A program made the position numbers and the translations under genes. Positions 7,204-15,021 of a stretch of DNA of 64,000 nucleotides are shown piece by piece. This stretch comes from Geoalkalibacter sp. (GTDB taxonomy: Bacteria > Desulfobacterota > Desulfuromonadia > Desulfuromonadales > Geoalkalibacteraceae): positions 1 through 64,000 of the forward strand of contig NZ_JAUWAV010000007.1 in assembly GCF_030605225.1 (NCBI RefSeq). Reading direction: 5' to 3'. The notes under the pieces are model-generated. The model saw only the letters and a list, made by a program, of their open reading frames with translations. It did no database searches and was not told where the DNA came from. The stretch's first letter is position 1, and every line of letters starts with the position of its first letter.

Positions 7204-7653
7204 TTAAAGACGCGCTTCGCTCAGCACCTGGAACGGGCTGGCGGCGTAGGCGCGAAAAATCGTGCGGCCGTCAAAGGAGAGCAGGGTTTGCAGGCGGTCG
7301 CGGTTGACCGGATGCGTCACCCGCGCCAGAACCGCTTCGGCGGCAAACCAGGCCAGTTCGGGGGTTTCCTCGCTGGGCCGCAAGACGCCGCCCTGCGCCT
7401 GGGCGAGAAAGGTGAAGATCACCGCCGAGGGCGCGCTGGTCTTGGAGAAGACCGCGGCCAGGGGACCGGCGGCGATGTCGAGGCCCGTTTCCTCGCGCAC
7501 CTCGCGATGCAGGGCATCGAGCAGACCCTCCCCTTCCTCCACCCGTCCCTGGGGAATTTCCCAGCCGCGCCGATGATGGCGAATCAGCAGAATCTCCCCC
7601 TGTTCGTTGCGCACCAGCCCTCCCACCACCACCGTATGCCGAGGTTCCGTCAT
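7204..7653 (-). CDS. NUDIX hydrolase
   Basis: A 149-residue protein with a textbook Nudix box at about residues 36-58: GRVEEGE, then REVREETGL (G-x5-E-x7-REUxEExGU). The glutamates coordinate Mg2+ for hydrolysis of a nucleoside diphosphate linked to another group. The N-terminal HTVVVGGLVRNEQGEILLIRH and WEIPQGRVE pattern resembles MutT/ADP-ribose pyrophosphatase-type members, but the substrate cannot be inferred. It converges on the sensor-exonuclease gene and lies downstream of the MFS gene's terminator. Confidence 0.85.
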   Translation of the reverse strand: MTEPRHTVVVGGLVRNEQGEILLIRHHRRGWEIPQGRVEEGEGLLDALHREVREETGLDIAAGPLAAVFSKTSAPSAVIFTFLAQAQGGVLRPSEETPELAWFAAEAVLARVTHPVNRDRLQTLLSFDGRTIFRAYAASPFQVLSEARL

Positions 7654-7709
7654 CGTTGATCCCTGCCCCCTGTCTCGATGTTCCGCCCAGCTTAGCGCGA
7701 GCCGCGCAC

Positions 7710-7735
7710 AAAAAAAACCCCGCTTGCGCGGGGCT
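7710..7735 (-). terminator. Terminator of the MFS transporter gene
   Basis: On the minus strand a stem GCCCCGC / GCGGGG is followed by a T7 run, 30 bp past the transporter's stop codon. Confidence 0.85.
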
Positions 7736-7764
7736 CATGGAATCTCACTTCAGTGGGATCGGAT

Positions 7765-9084
7765 TTAGTCGGCTTTCTGCAGCACCAGGTCTTCTTCCTC
7801 GATGGCAGCGGCGGCCGGAACCTTGACGGCTGCTTCGGCTTTCTTCGGCCGCAGGGAGAGAGAGAGCATGGCGCCGACCAGGAGCAGCACGCCGGCCACC
7901 GCGAAGGGCATGGCGAAGCTGCCGGTCTGGGCTTTGAGCATTTCGGCGAGGCGCACCAGGATGAAGCCGCCGACCCCCCAGGAGGTGAAGAGGATGCCGT
8001 AGTTCATGCCGAAGTTCTTCAGGCCCCAGAGGTCCTTGGTGAAGGAGGGGAAGAGGCTCAGGTTGGTGCCGTAGTTGAAGCCGATGAAGGTCGCCAGCAG
8101 CACGATCACCACCGCGCTGGTGCCTTTGTTGCCGACCACGGGGATGGCGGCGAACATCAGGCAGGCCTGCAGGACCATCATGATGATCAGCGTGTTGGCG
8201 CGACCGATCTTGTCGGAGACGATGCCGGCGACGATGCGCCCGGCGGCGTTGCCGATGGCGAGGATCGCGACGGCGAGGAAGGCCAGTTCGCCCAGGCTCG
8301 CCTTGGCCATGCTCGCCATGCTGCCGATGACCATGAGACCGGCGCCGGCGCCGATGAAGTAGGCGATCCACAGGGTGTAGAACTTACCGCTCTTGAACAG
8401 TTGCGAGGGAGCCACGTCCACACTGGGCTTGGCGGGGGCAGCCTTGGCGCCGTTCGGCGCGGGCGCGCCGGCCGGCACATAGCCCTTGGGCGGATTGCTG
8501 ATGAGCAGCGCCAGACCGCTGACCACCACCGCGAAGGCCACGCCGTAGATCAACATGGACTTCTGAATGCCGTAGTGACTCAGCAGATACTGTGAGAGGG
8601 GAGCGATGTAGACGGAGGCCAGACCAAAGCCCGACACCACGATGCCCGCGATCAGGCCGGTCTTGGCCGGAGGAAACCATTTGAGGGCGGGCGGGGTCGC
8701 CGCCGAGTAGCCAAAGCCGATGCCCGTGCCGGCCAGCACGCCGAAACCCAGCACCCACACCCAGTATTCGGTCGACTGGGAGACGGCGACGAAACCGGCG
8801 GCGACCAGCAGGCCGCCGATGATGGCGGTGAGGCGCGGACCGAATTTGTCCTGGCACTTGCCGGCGGCGATCATGGCAAAGGCGAACACCAGGCAGCACA
8901 CGGCATAGGGGTCGTTGATGGCCGCCGGGTTCCAGTTGAAGCCGCCGGCGCCGCCCTGGGCGATGGATTCGGCGATGGCGCCCTTGAAGATACTCCATGC
9001 GTAGAGAATGCCCAGTGCCAGGTTGATCCCCGTACCGGCGAGCGCCACGGTCCAGCCTCGATTTGTCGTTTGGTTCGCGTTCAT
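7765..9084 (-). CDS. OFA-family MFS transporter (oxalate/formate antiporter type)
   Basis: The start at 9084 (MNANQTTNRGWTVAL) has an AAGGAGGAAAAA ribosome site, so the in-frame N-terminal extension up to 9327 is not needed. The 439-residue product has about twelve transmembrane helices. It shows OFA hallmarks: the early GILYAWSIFKGAI, the LGFGVLAGTGIGFGYSAATPPALKWF region split around residue 120, and the long central loop (GAPAPNGAKAAPAKPSVD) before helix 7. Family members exchange small carboxylates such as oxalate/formate; in Desulfuromonadia they are candidate organic-acid carriers. A sigma-54-like promoter lies far upstream (9382-9396). Confidence 0.82.
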   Translation of the reverse strand: MNANQTTNRGWTVALAGTGINLALGILYAWSIFKGAIAESIAQGGAGGFNWNPAAINDPYAVCCLVFAFAMIAAGKCQDKFGPRLTAIIGGLLVAAGFVAVSQSTEYWVWVLGFGVLAGTGIGFGYSAATPPALKWFPPAKTGLIAGIVVSGFGLASVYIAPLSQYLLSHYGIQKSMLIYGVAFAVVVSGLALLISNPPKGYVPAGAPAPNGAKAAPAKPSVDVAPSQLFKSGKFYTLWIAYFIGAGAGLMVIGSMASMAKASLGELAFLAVAILAIGNAAGRIVAGIVSDKIGRANTLIIMMVLQACLMFAAIPVVGNKGTSAVVIVLLATFIGFNYGTNLSLFPSFTKDLWGLKNFGMNYGILFTSWGVGGFILVRLAEMLKAQTGSFAMPFAVAGVLLLVGAMLSLSLRPKKAEAAVKVPAAAAIEEEDLVLQKAD

Positions 9085-9712
9085 GACTTTTTCCTCCTTA
9101 GGGCGATTGGGACTGAGTGAACTGCGACTGGCTACATAACGAACCCGATAGGGAAGCGGCCAACGCACCGCGAAGGACTTGACCACTGGTCTGCCTCCCT
9201 CCACCAAAACCTCATCCATGCGCTCCCGGCTATTGCCTTCCCCGCTCCCCTGGCCGGCGGCGTCTCTCATCGGCTCCGCCGGGCTTCGGGAAGTTTTTGC
9301 ATCATCGATGCGGGGACTGTTCTTCATGGTGAACCTCGCCGGGGAGAAGCCGCGCTGTCTGCTCTTGCGTATACGTTAAGAGCAACGGCCATACCAACCC
9401 GGAAACAGGTCGAGAAAAATTGTTTTTTCCATTTACTTTCGGATATTTATGAAAATTACGCGCGGACAGGGAGAAAAGGCGGGATCAAATCTCATTTGCA
9501 GATGTGCGAATGAGGCGAGGCCTTGCCGGAGTCACCGCAGGCGCCGATGAGAGCGGGGGAAACCGCGCTCAGCCCAGCGCGCAGGCTTCGCGCGGCAGTC
9601 TCGGGCAAGATAGAACATGGTTTTGCAAGGCTGCGAAGTTGGGTCTTGGAGGTTTTCGCAATTGTGCGAAAGGCAAGGCAGGACGGCGGACACGAAAAAA
9701 CAAACGGGCGGA
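9085..9712. other. Long intergenic region with leader of the MFS gene
   Basis: About 630 bp without a convincing gene. The part nearest the transporter (9085-9370) is open in frame with it, and a second ATG at 9327 has a plausible GAGGT ribosome site, but the predicted 81-residue extension looks non-conserved and disordered. A GTATAC palindrome lies at 9368-9373. From about 9420 to 9500 the sequence is AT-rich. From 9500 to 9700 I see only unrecognisable short frames, so an unannotated small RNA is possible but unsupported. Confidence 0.4.
9381..9397 (-). promoter_or_regulatory. Candidate sigma-54 promoter of the MFS transporter gene
   Basis: On the minus strand TTGGTATGGCCGTTGCT has GG and GC exactly ten bases apart and a perfect TTGCT -12 box; the -24 box TGGTATG has two mismatches to TGGCACG. 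It would give a leader of about 285 nt to the ATG at 9084, or about 43 nt to the alternative ATG at 9327. Confidence 0.5.
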
Positions 9713-9747
9713 AAAATTCAGGACGGGCGCCTTCGGCACCCGCCCTG
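9713..9747 (-). terminator. Terminator of the di-heme peroxidase gene
   Basis: A 12-bp stem with two mismatches and a TTCG-type loop (AGGACGGGCGCC / GGCACCCGCCCT) is followed on the minus strand by AATTTTTCC, about 35 bp after the stop codon at 9784. Confidence 0.7.
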
Positions 9748-9783
9748 ATCAAAGCTCCCTGGCTGGTTGAGCGTGGTTGCGAC

Positions 9784-11022
9784 TTACTTTTCTTTCTTGG
9801 GCTTCTTGGATGTGGGCTGGTAACCGTCGGAAAGGGTCCGCATGAAGGCCACCAGGGCCGCTTCCTCCTCGGCGCTCAGGCCCAGGTTGCCCAATTCGTC
9901 CATGTTCATGTTCTGCGCGACTTCCGGCACGACCATGCCCGCGGCGATCATGGCGTCGCGGTTGTTGTAGAAGCTCACCACCTCGGCAAGGCTCTTGAAG
10001 GCGCCGTTGTGCATATAGGCCTTGGTGAAATTATTGCCGGGGCGCTTGCCGACGTTGCGCAGGGTCGGTACCTTGTGCTTGCCGTAACTTTCCGCGACCA
10101 CTGTCTCCTTGTCCAACCCCTGGTCGGTGAACCAGCTGTCCGGCAGGGTTTCGAGGAAACCGGCCAGCCCCGGATCGATCCAGGCCGCGCCCTCGGGGTT
10201 GATGGGCATGCCGTTCACATAAACGGTGTCCATGCGGTAGAAGGGATTTGCCGGATTTTTCGGCACGCCCAGGTTGTCGTAGGTGAAATCGGTGAACAGC
10301 GGCGCCGGATGACACAGGGCGCACATGGCCTTGTCGTTGAAGAGCTCCCAGCCCCAGGCTTCCTGGGCGGTGAATTGGGCCTCGCCGGCCATCACGTAGT
10401 CGAATTTGGAATTGTACGGACTGACTTCGACGGAGCGCTCGAAAGCGGCCACGGCGCGGGCGAAATTCTTGTAGGCCGCCAGATGCCCGTCCGCGTCATA
10501 GACGGTGCAATCGATGGGCATGCCGAAAACCTGCGCATAAAGAGGAGCGTACTTGGAGGCGGCCACGATCATGCAAGCGGCCTCTTCGCTGGGCAGGTTC
10601 TGCTCGACGGGATTGAGATAGGGCCCCATGGCCTGGTCGGCCAGGGGATCGCCGGTGACCCAACCCGTGGCGCGGCCGTCCCAGAACATGCCGCCGACAA
10701 AGAGTTCCTCATCCGCGTCATACTGAAACACCGGACTGTCGCCGGCATAGGCGGCGGTCGGCGGCTTGCGGTTGCCGAAGCGCTGGCGCACCGCGCCGGG
10801 ATACACCGCGCCCCCCTTGTTGATGGCGGGATTGTCGCCGGTGAAGCCGACAGTCTCGCCGTGGCAGAAGGCGCAGGACATATTGGAGGGGCTGGAGAGG
10901 GCTTTGTCGAAATAGAGTTCCTTGCCGAGGGTTTCCAGGGGCGAGAGCTGAGCGGCGGCGGGCAGCGCGACCAAGAGGGTGAACGCGGCCAGGACCGACG
11001 CCGTGCCGATGAGACGTTTCAT
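9784..11022 (-). CDS. Di-heme cytochrome c peroxidase (CcpA/MauG family)
   Basis: The start at 11022 (MKRLIGTASV) follows GGGAGG. The 412-residue protein has a signal peptide (cleavage near AAAQ) and two heme c sites: CAFCH at about residue 50 and CALCH at about 235. Around them are the peroxidase signatures GKELYFD, FWDGRA, FARAVAAFERS and KVPTLRNVGK...YMHNG. It is longer than classic CcpA (about 320 residues) and closer to the MauG-like branch. It would reduce hydrogen peroxide in the periplasm using electrons from c-type cytochromes. A Lys-rich tail (SKKPKKEK) is unusual. A sigma-70 promoter lies about 170 bp upstream. Confidence 0.87.
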   Translation of the reverse strand: MKRLIGTASVLAAFTLLVALPAAAQLSPLETLGKELYFDKALSSPSNMSCAFCHGETVGFTGDNPAINKGGAVYPGAVRQRFGNRKPPTAAYAGDSPVFQYDADEELFVGGMFWDGRATGWVTGDPLADQAMGPYLNPVEQNLPSEEAACMIVAASKYAPLYAQVFGMPIDCTVYDADGHLAAYKNFARAVAAFERSVEVSPYNSKFDYVMAGEAQFTAQEAWGWELFNDKAMCALCHPAPLFTDFTYDNLGVPKNPANPFYRMDTVYVNGMPINPEGAAWIDPGLAGFLETLPDSWFTDQGLDKETVVAESYGKHKVPTLRNVGKRPGNNFTKAYMHNGAFKSLAEVVSFYNNRDAMIAAGMVVPEVAQNMNMDELGNLGLSAEEEAALVAFMRTLSDGYQPTSKKPKKEK

Positions 11023-11189
11023 AACGAGTACCTCCCTGAGAGAAAAATCAACCATCGCCTCGGAATGGCAGACGTCTTGAGTCCGCCGGACGGCCCACCC
11101 CCGAAAACCATCCACCTCCTCTCGCCGGGCATGTATGAAGTGCCGTATACGCAGGCTCAAACCTCCGCGACCATTCCGCTCACCCTTTG

Positions 11190-11217
11190 TTCATAGCAGG
11201 TCGGCAGTGCTTGTCAA
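11190..11217 (-). promoter_or_regulatory. Sigma-70 promoter of the di-heme peroxidase gene
   Basis: On the minus strand TTGACA (11217-11212) and TATGAA (11195-11190) are 16 bp apart. A GTATAC palindrome lies at about 11145 in the leader. Confidence 0.55.
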
Positions 11218-11372
11218 CAGGACGCAACTCTTTGTTTCCAAATGTTTTTTCCATGATTTTCATCCATTTACCCAAGGAATTCAGAATTTACCTTTTCAAA
11301 AATCACAAAAAAAAAAAGGCCGCCTCCCCCAGCGGGAAAAGCGGCCCTGAGTCCTGTCGCATGAATCAGGGT

Positions 11373-11936
11373 TCAGGCGCGCGACACGAAACGCCCTTCA
11401 CGAGTATCGACCTTGACCTTCTCCCCCGCCTCCAGATAGCCCGGCACCTGCAGGCGCAAGCCGGTTTCCAGCAACGCTTCCTTGGTTTGGGCGGTGGCCG
11501 TGGCGTTCTTGATGGCGGGCGCGGTCTCCGTGACCACCAGTTCCACCACCATGGGCGGATCCACACTCACCACCTGCCCCTGGAACACGCCCAGGGTCAC
11601 CTCGGCGCCCTCCAGCAGATAGCCCCGCACCGGCTCGAACAACTCGGCGCCCAGTTCATACTGCTCGTAATTTTCGCTATCCATGAACACCCCGCCCTCA
11701 TCGGCGGGATAAAGGTACTGGCCCTTGCGCCGCTCGAAATCGGCCTCGTCGACCTTGTCGCCCGCCTTGAAGGCTTTTTCCAGCACCTGGCCGGTGAGCA
11801 GGTTGCGGTACTTGGTCTTGACCAGGGTGTTGCCGCCGCGCGCCGAGGGCGATTGAAAGCTGACATCGAGCACCAGGCAGGGCGCCTGATCGAGCTGAAT
11901 CACCAGCCCGCGTCTGAGATCGTTGGTGAGGATCAT
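11373..11936 (-). CDS. efpL: Elongation factor P-like protein EfpL (YeiP)
   Basis: The 187-residue protein starts at 11936 behind AAGGAG. It has the KOW-like N-terminal domain and two OB domains of EF-P. The beta3-Omega-beta4 loop reads SFQSPSARGGNTL, as in the YeiP/EfpL branch (QSPTARGAATL in E. coli), with arginine instead of the modifiable lysine of EF-P. EfpL relieves ribosome stalling at polyproline and some other XP(P)X motifs without post-translational modification. It is divergent from the genuine efp gene, which lies 174 bp away. Confidence 0.88.
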   Translation of the reverse strand: MILTNDLRRGLVIQLDQAPCLVLDVSFQSPSARGGNTLVKTKYRNLLTGQVLEKAFKAGDKVDEADFERRKGQYLYPADEGGVFMDSENYEQYELGAELFEPVRGYLLEGAEVTLGVFQGQVVSVDPPMVVELVVTETAPAIKNATATAQTKEALLETGLRLQVPGYLEAGEKVKVDTREGRFVSRA

Positions 11937-12025
11937 GGTCGCAAACTCCTTGTCGATATGGAAAAACCAGCCGGACCTTAGCATAAGATCCGCAGCCGAG
12001 ACAACGCCCGCCGCGCAAATTTTCG

Positions 12026-12054
12026 GTGACAAAAATCTTTGCCCATGGTTAAAT
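12026..12054 (+). promoter_or_regulatory. Sigma-70 promoter of efp
   Basis: GTGACA (12026-12031) and TTAAAT (12049-12054) are 17 bp apart, about 55 bp upstream of the efp start. Confidence 0.45.
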
Positions 12055-12109
12055 AGCGAGTTTTTCAGACGACCCCGGCCGCGGCCGGACCAGCGCAAGG
12101 AGATGGTTT

Positions 12110-12673
12110 ATGTACACCTGTTCCGACCTCAAGAAGGGTCTCAAGCTCATGATCGACGGCGAGCCCCATGTCATCGTCGGTTTCGACTTCACCAAGCCCG
12201 GCAAGGGCCAGGCCCTCTACAAATGCAAGCTGCGCAACATGATCACCGGTTCCCTTTTCGACCGCACCTACCGCTCGGGGGAGACCTTTGACCCCGCCGC
12301 CCTGGAAGATCGCGACATGCAATACCTCTATCAGGACGAATCGGGCTATGTGTTCATGGACCAGAAAACCTACGAGCAGGTGCATCTCTCCGAGGAAACC
12401 CTGGGCGACGACAAGTACTTTCTCATCGACAACATGGACGTGAAGGTGCTCATGTTCGGCGAGCGCGCCATCGGCATCACCCTGCCCAACTTCGTCAACC
12501 TCAAGGTCGTCCAGGCCGACCCCTGGGTCAAGGGCGACACCGCCGCCGGCAACAACAAACCGGCCACCGTCGAAACCGGCTACACCCTGCAGGTGCCCAG
12601 TTTCGTCGAGGAAGGCGATCTGATCCAGATCGACACCCGCACCGGCGCCTACAACACCCGGGTCAAGGAATAA
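12110..12673 (+). CDS. efp: Elongation factor P
   Basis: The 187-residue, three-domain protein binds between the P and E sites and promotes peptide-bond formation at polyproline stretches. The modification loop TKPGKGQA carries Lys32, equivalent to E. coli Lys34, which EpmA modifies with beta-lysine. Downstream epmA begins six bases after the efp stop, and a KamA-family aminomutase that could supply beta-lysine lies at 18676. The start ATG at 12110 has an AAGGAG ribosome site. Confidence 0.95.
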   Translation: MYTCSDLKKGLKLMIDGEPHVIVGFDFTKPGKGQALYKCKLRNMITGSLFDRTYRSGETFDPAALEDRDMQYLYQDESGYVFMDQKTYEQVHLSEETLGDDKYFLIDNMDVKVLMFGERAIGITLPNFVNLKVVQADPWVKGDTAAGNNKPATVETGYTLQVPSFVEEGDLIQIDTRTGAYNTRVKE

Positions 12674-12679
12674 GCAGGC

Positions 12680-13594
12680 ATGGCGGAGCCCAACTGGCGT
12701 CTCGCCGGCAGGCGCGCCAAACTGGTCGCGAGAGCCCGGATCATGCAGATGATCCGGGTTTTTTTCATCGCGCGCGACTACCTCGAGGTGGAAACCCCGC
12801 ACCGCGTGCCGGGCAACGCCCCGGAGGCCTACATCGAGCCCGTCGCAAGCGGCGACTGGTTTCTGCACACCTCGCCCGAACTGCCCATGAAGCGCCTGCT
12901 CGCCGCGGGCTACCCGCGCCTGTTTCAGATCTGCCGCTGCTGGCGCCACGCCGAGCGCGGCAGTCGCCACCTGCCCGAATTCACGATGCTCGAGTGGTAC
13001 CGCGCGCACGCCGACTACCGCGACCTGATGACCGAATGCGAGGCCCTGCTTGGCGCCCTGGTGCCGGACGGCAAGATCTCGCGCGACGGCCAAACCATCG
13101 ACCTAAGCGCGCCTTGGGAGCGGCTGAGCGTCGCCGAGGCCTTTGCCCGCTACACCGAGACCACGCCCGAACAGGCACTCGCCGCCCAGCGCTTCGACGA
13201 GATCATCGCCCTGGAGATCGAGCCGCGCCTGGGCCGGAACAAGCCGACCTTTCTCCTCGACTACCCCGCCCCCCTGGCCGCCCTGGCACGAAAAAAGCCC
13301 GACAACCCCAAGGTCGCCGAGCGCTTCGAGCTCTATATCGCCGGGCTGGAGCTGGCCAACGCCTTTTCCGAACTCACCGACCCCGTCGAGCAGCGCGCCC
13401 GCTTCTCCCACGAAGAAGCCGCGCGACGCGACGCGGGCCACCCCCCCTACCCCATGCCCGAAAAATTTCTCGCCGAACTCCCCCAGATGCCGCCCGCCGC
13501 GGGCATCGCCCTCGGCATTGACCGCTTGGTGATGCTGCTCACCGGCGCCCAAATAATCGACGAGGTGGTGGCCTTCACGTCGGAGGATTTGTAG
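12680..13594 (+). CDS. epmA: EF-P lysine-tRNA ligase-like protein EpmA (GenX/PoxA)
   Basis: A 304-residue class II lysyl-tRNA synthetase paralogue lacking the anticodon-binding domain. It attaches (R)-beta-lysine to EF-P. Class II motifs are visible: motif 1 near FFIARDYLEVETPHRV, motif 2 FQICRCWRHAERGSRHLPEFTMLEWY, and motif 3 GIALGIDRLVMLLTG near the C-terminus. Substrate residues such as TSPE and ELANAFSELTD are conserved. It is six bases downstream of efp, so the enzyme and its target are co-transcribed. Confidence 0.93.
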   Translation: MAEPNWRLAGRRAKLVARARIMQMIRVFFIARDYLEVETPHRVPGNAPEAYIEPVASGDWFLHTSPELPMKRLLAAGYPRLFQICRCWRHAERGSRHLPEFTMLEWYRAHADYRDLMTECEALLGALVPDGKISRDGQTIDLSAPWERLSVAEAFARYTETTPEQALAAQRFDEIIALEIEPRLGRNKPTFLLDYPAPLAALARKKPDNPKVAERFELYIAGLELANAFSELTDPVEQRARFSHEEAARRDAGHPPYPMPEKFLAELPQMPPAAGIALGIDRLVMLLTGAQIIDEVVAFTSEDL

Positions 13595-13668
13595 GAGGAG
13601 CAATTATTTGTTGCCAACAATGATTATTGCTTTATCCTTACAAGGTCATCAGCGGGGACATCGACCTT

Positions 13669-15021
13669 ATGACATGGCATGACCTCTCGCCCTCTTTGCG
13701 CTCCGCCCTCAGCATCGCCATGATTTATCTGGCGTTGTCGGTTTTGTGGATCTATTTCAGCGATCGCCTCTTGATGGGTTTTCTGGACGATCCGGCGCGC
13801 CTCACGCTCTGGCAGACCACAAAAGGCTGGCTGTTTGTCCTCCTCAGTGCATTGGGGATCTTTGAACTGGTGCGGCGCGCGCTGCACAGTGCCGACCATG
13901 CCCAGGCCCGCCTGCGGGACAGCGAACGCCGCTATCGCGAACTCTTTGAGTGCAATCCTCATCCCTTGTGGGTTTATGATTTGGACTCCCTCGCGTTTCT
14001 GGCCGTGAACGATGCCGCGGTGACGCACTACGGCTACAGTCGCGACGAATTTCTGGCCATGACAATCAAGGACATTCGGCCCGATGTCGACATTCCCGAT
14101 TTATTGCGCAATGTCCATCAGGTGCAAAAGGGCCTGGACCTGGCCGGCATCTGGCGGCACCGCAAAAAAGACGGCCAGGTGATTGACGTTGAAATCAACT
14201 CCCATACACTGGAGTTCAATGGCCGGCGCGCCGAACTGGTTTTGGCCCACGATGTGACACAGCGGCGACGTGCCGAAGAAGAAATTCGCAACCTCAATGA
14301 AAACCTTGAGCGGCGCGTGCGCGAACGCACCGCTCAACTGGAGGCGGCCAACCGCGAACTGGAGGCTTTTTCCTATTTGGTCTCCCACGACCTCAAGGCC
14401 CCCCTGCGCGGCATCGATGGGTACGGCAAATTGCTGGAAAAACACTATCAGCACCTCCTCGACGAGGACGGCCTGCGGATCCTCGCCAATATTCGGCGCG
14501 CGACGGCCATGATGCAGGACCTCATCGAGGATCTGCTGACCTATTCGAATATGGATCGCCATGCCATGCGGCAGGTCCAGCTCGATCTATCGTCCTGGAT
14601 TCAAGAGGTTACACTGGAACATGCCCGCGAGTTGGAGACGCGCGGCGGCCAGTTGCGCCATCAAATTCCAAACCTGGTCGTGCATGCCGACCCCGTGGGC
14701 CTGGGGGTCGCCGTGCGCAATCTACTCGACAACGCGCTCAAATTCAGCCGCGAGGTTCCTCGACCGATGGTGGAAATCGGGGCGCGCGCCGAGAAGGACA
14801 AAGTGATTCTTTGGGTCAGGGATCAGGGGATCGGGTTCGACATGCGTTTTCACGACCGCATCTTTGAGATTTTCCAGCGCTTGCGCCCTGACGCGGACGA
14901 CCAAGGCACGGGCATCGGCCTGGCGCTTGTGAGAAAAGTCATGCACCGCATGGGTGGTCGCGTGTGGGCGGAGAGCTCTCCCGGCCAGGGAGCAACCTTT
15001 TATCTGGAGTTGCCGCAATGA
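13669..15021 (+). CDS. PAS-domain sensor histidine kinase
   Basis: The ATG at 13669 is preferred; the frame extends upstream to TTG 13627. The 450-residue protein has two transmembrane helices (about 14-32 and 48-66), one PAS domain (about 80-205) and a coiled coil. It then has a HisKA domain with the phospho-acceptor in [16 protein letters not shown], and a HATPase with [17 protein letters not shown] and GTGIGLALV. This is the phytochrome-like HisKA subclass. Its stop overlaps the start of the next gene (ATGA), so the two are translationally coupled and probably form one signalling pathway. Confidence 0.87.
   Translation: MTWHDLSPSLRSALSIAMIYLALSVLWIYFSDRLLMGFLDDPARLTLWQTTKGWLFVLLSALGIFELVRRALHSADHAQARLRDSERRYRELFECNPHPLWVYDLDSLAFLAVNDAAVTHYGYSRDEFLAMTIKDIRPDVDIPDLLRNVHQVQKGLDLAGIWRHRKKDGQVIDVEINSHTLEFNGRRAELVLAHDVTQRRRAEEEIRNLNENLERRVRERTAQLEAANRELEAFSYLVSHDLKAPLRGIDGYGKLLEKHYQHLLDEDGLRILANIRRATAMMQDLIEDLLTYSNMDRHAMRQVQLDLSSWIQEVTLEHARELETRGGQLRHQIPNLVVHADPVGLGVAVRNLLDNALKFSREVPRPMVEIGARAEKDKVILWVRDQGIGFDMRFHDRIFEIFQRLRPDADDQGTGIGLALVRKVMHRMGGRVWAESSPGQGATFYLELPQ

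Noticed and set aside
9085-9327. 81-residue N-terminal extension of the MFS transporter
   Set aside because: The extension is low-complexity and hydrophilic, while the ATG at 9084 has a much stronger ribosome site and matches the family's usual start. It is kept only as an alternative.
9500-9770. Short frames on both strands next to the peroxidase terminator
   Set aside because: No ribosome site, no domains, and they overlap the terminator hairpin.
3142-11150. GTATAC palindromes at about 3142, 9368 and 11145 as a common operator
   Set aside because: Only three copies at unrelated positions relative to promoters of different classes; the motif also occurs inside a coding region (about 28898).
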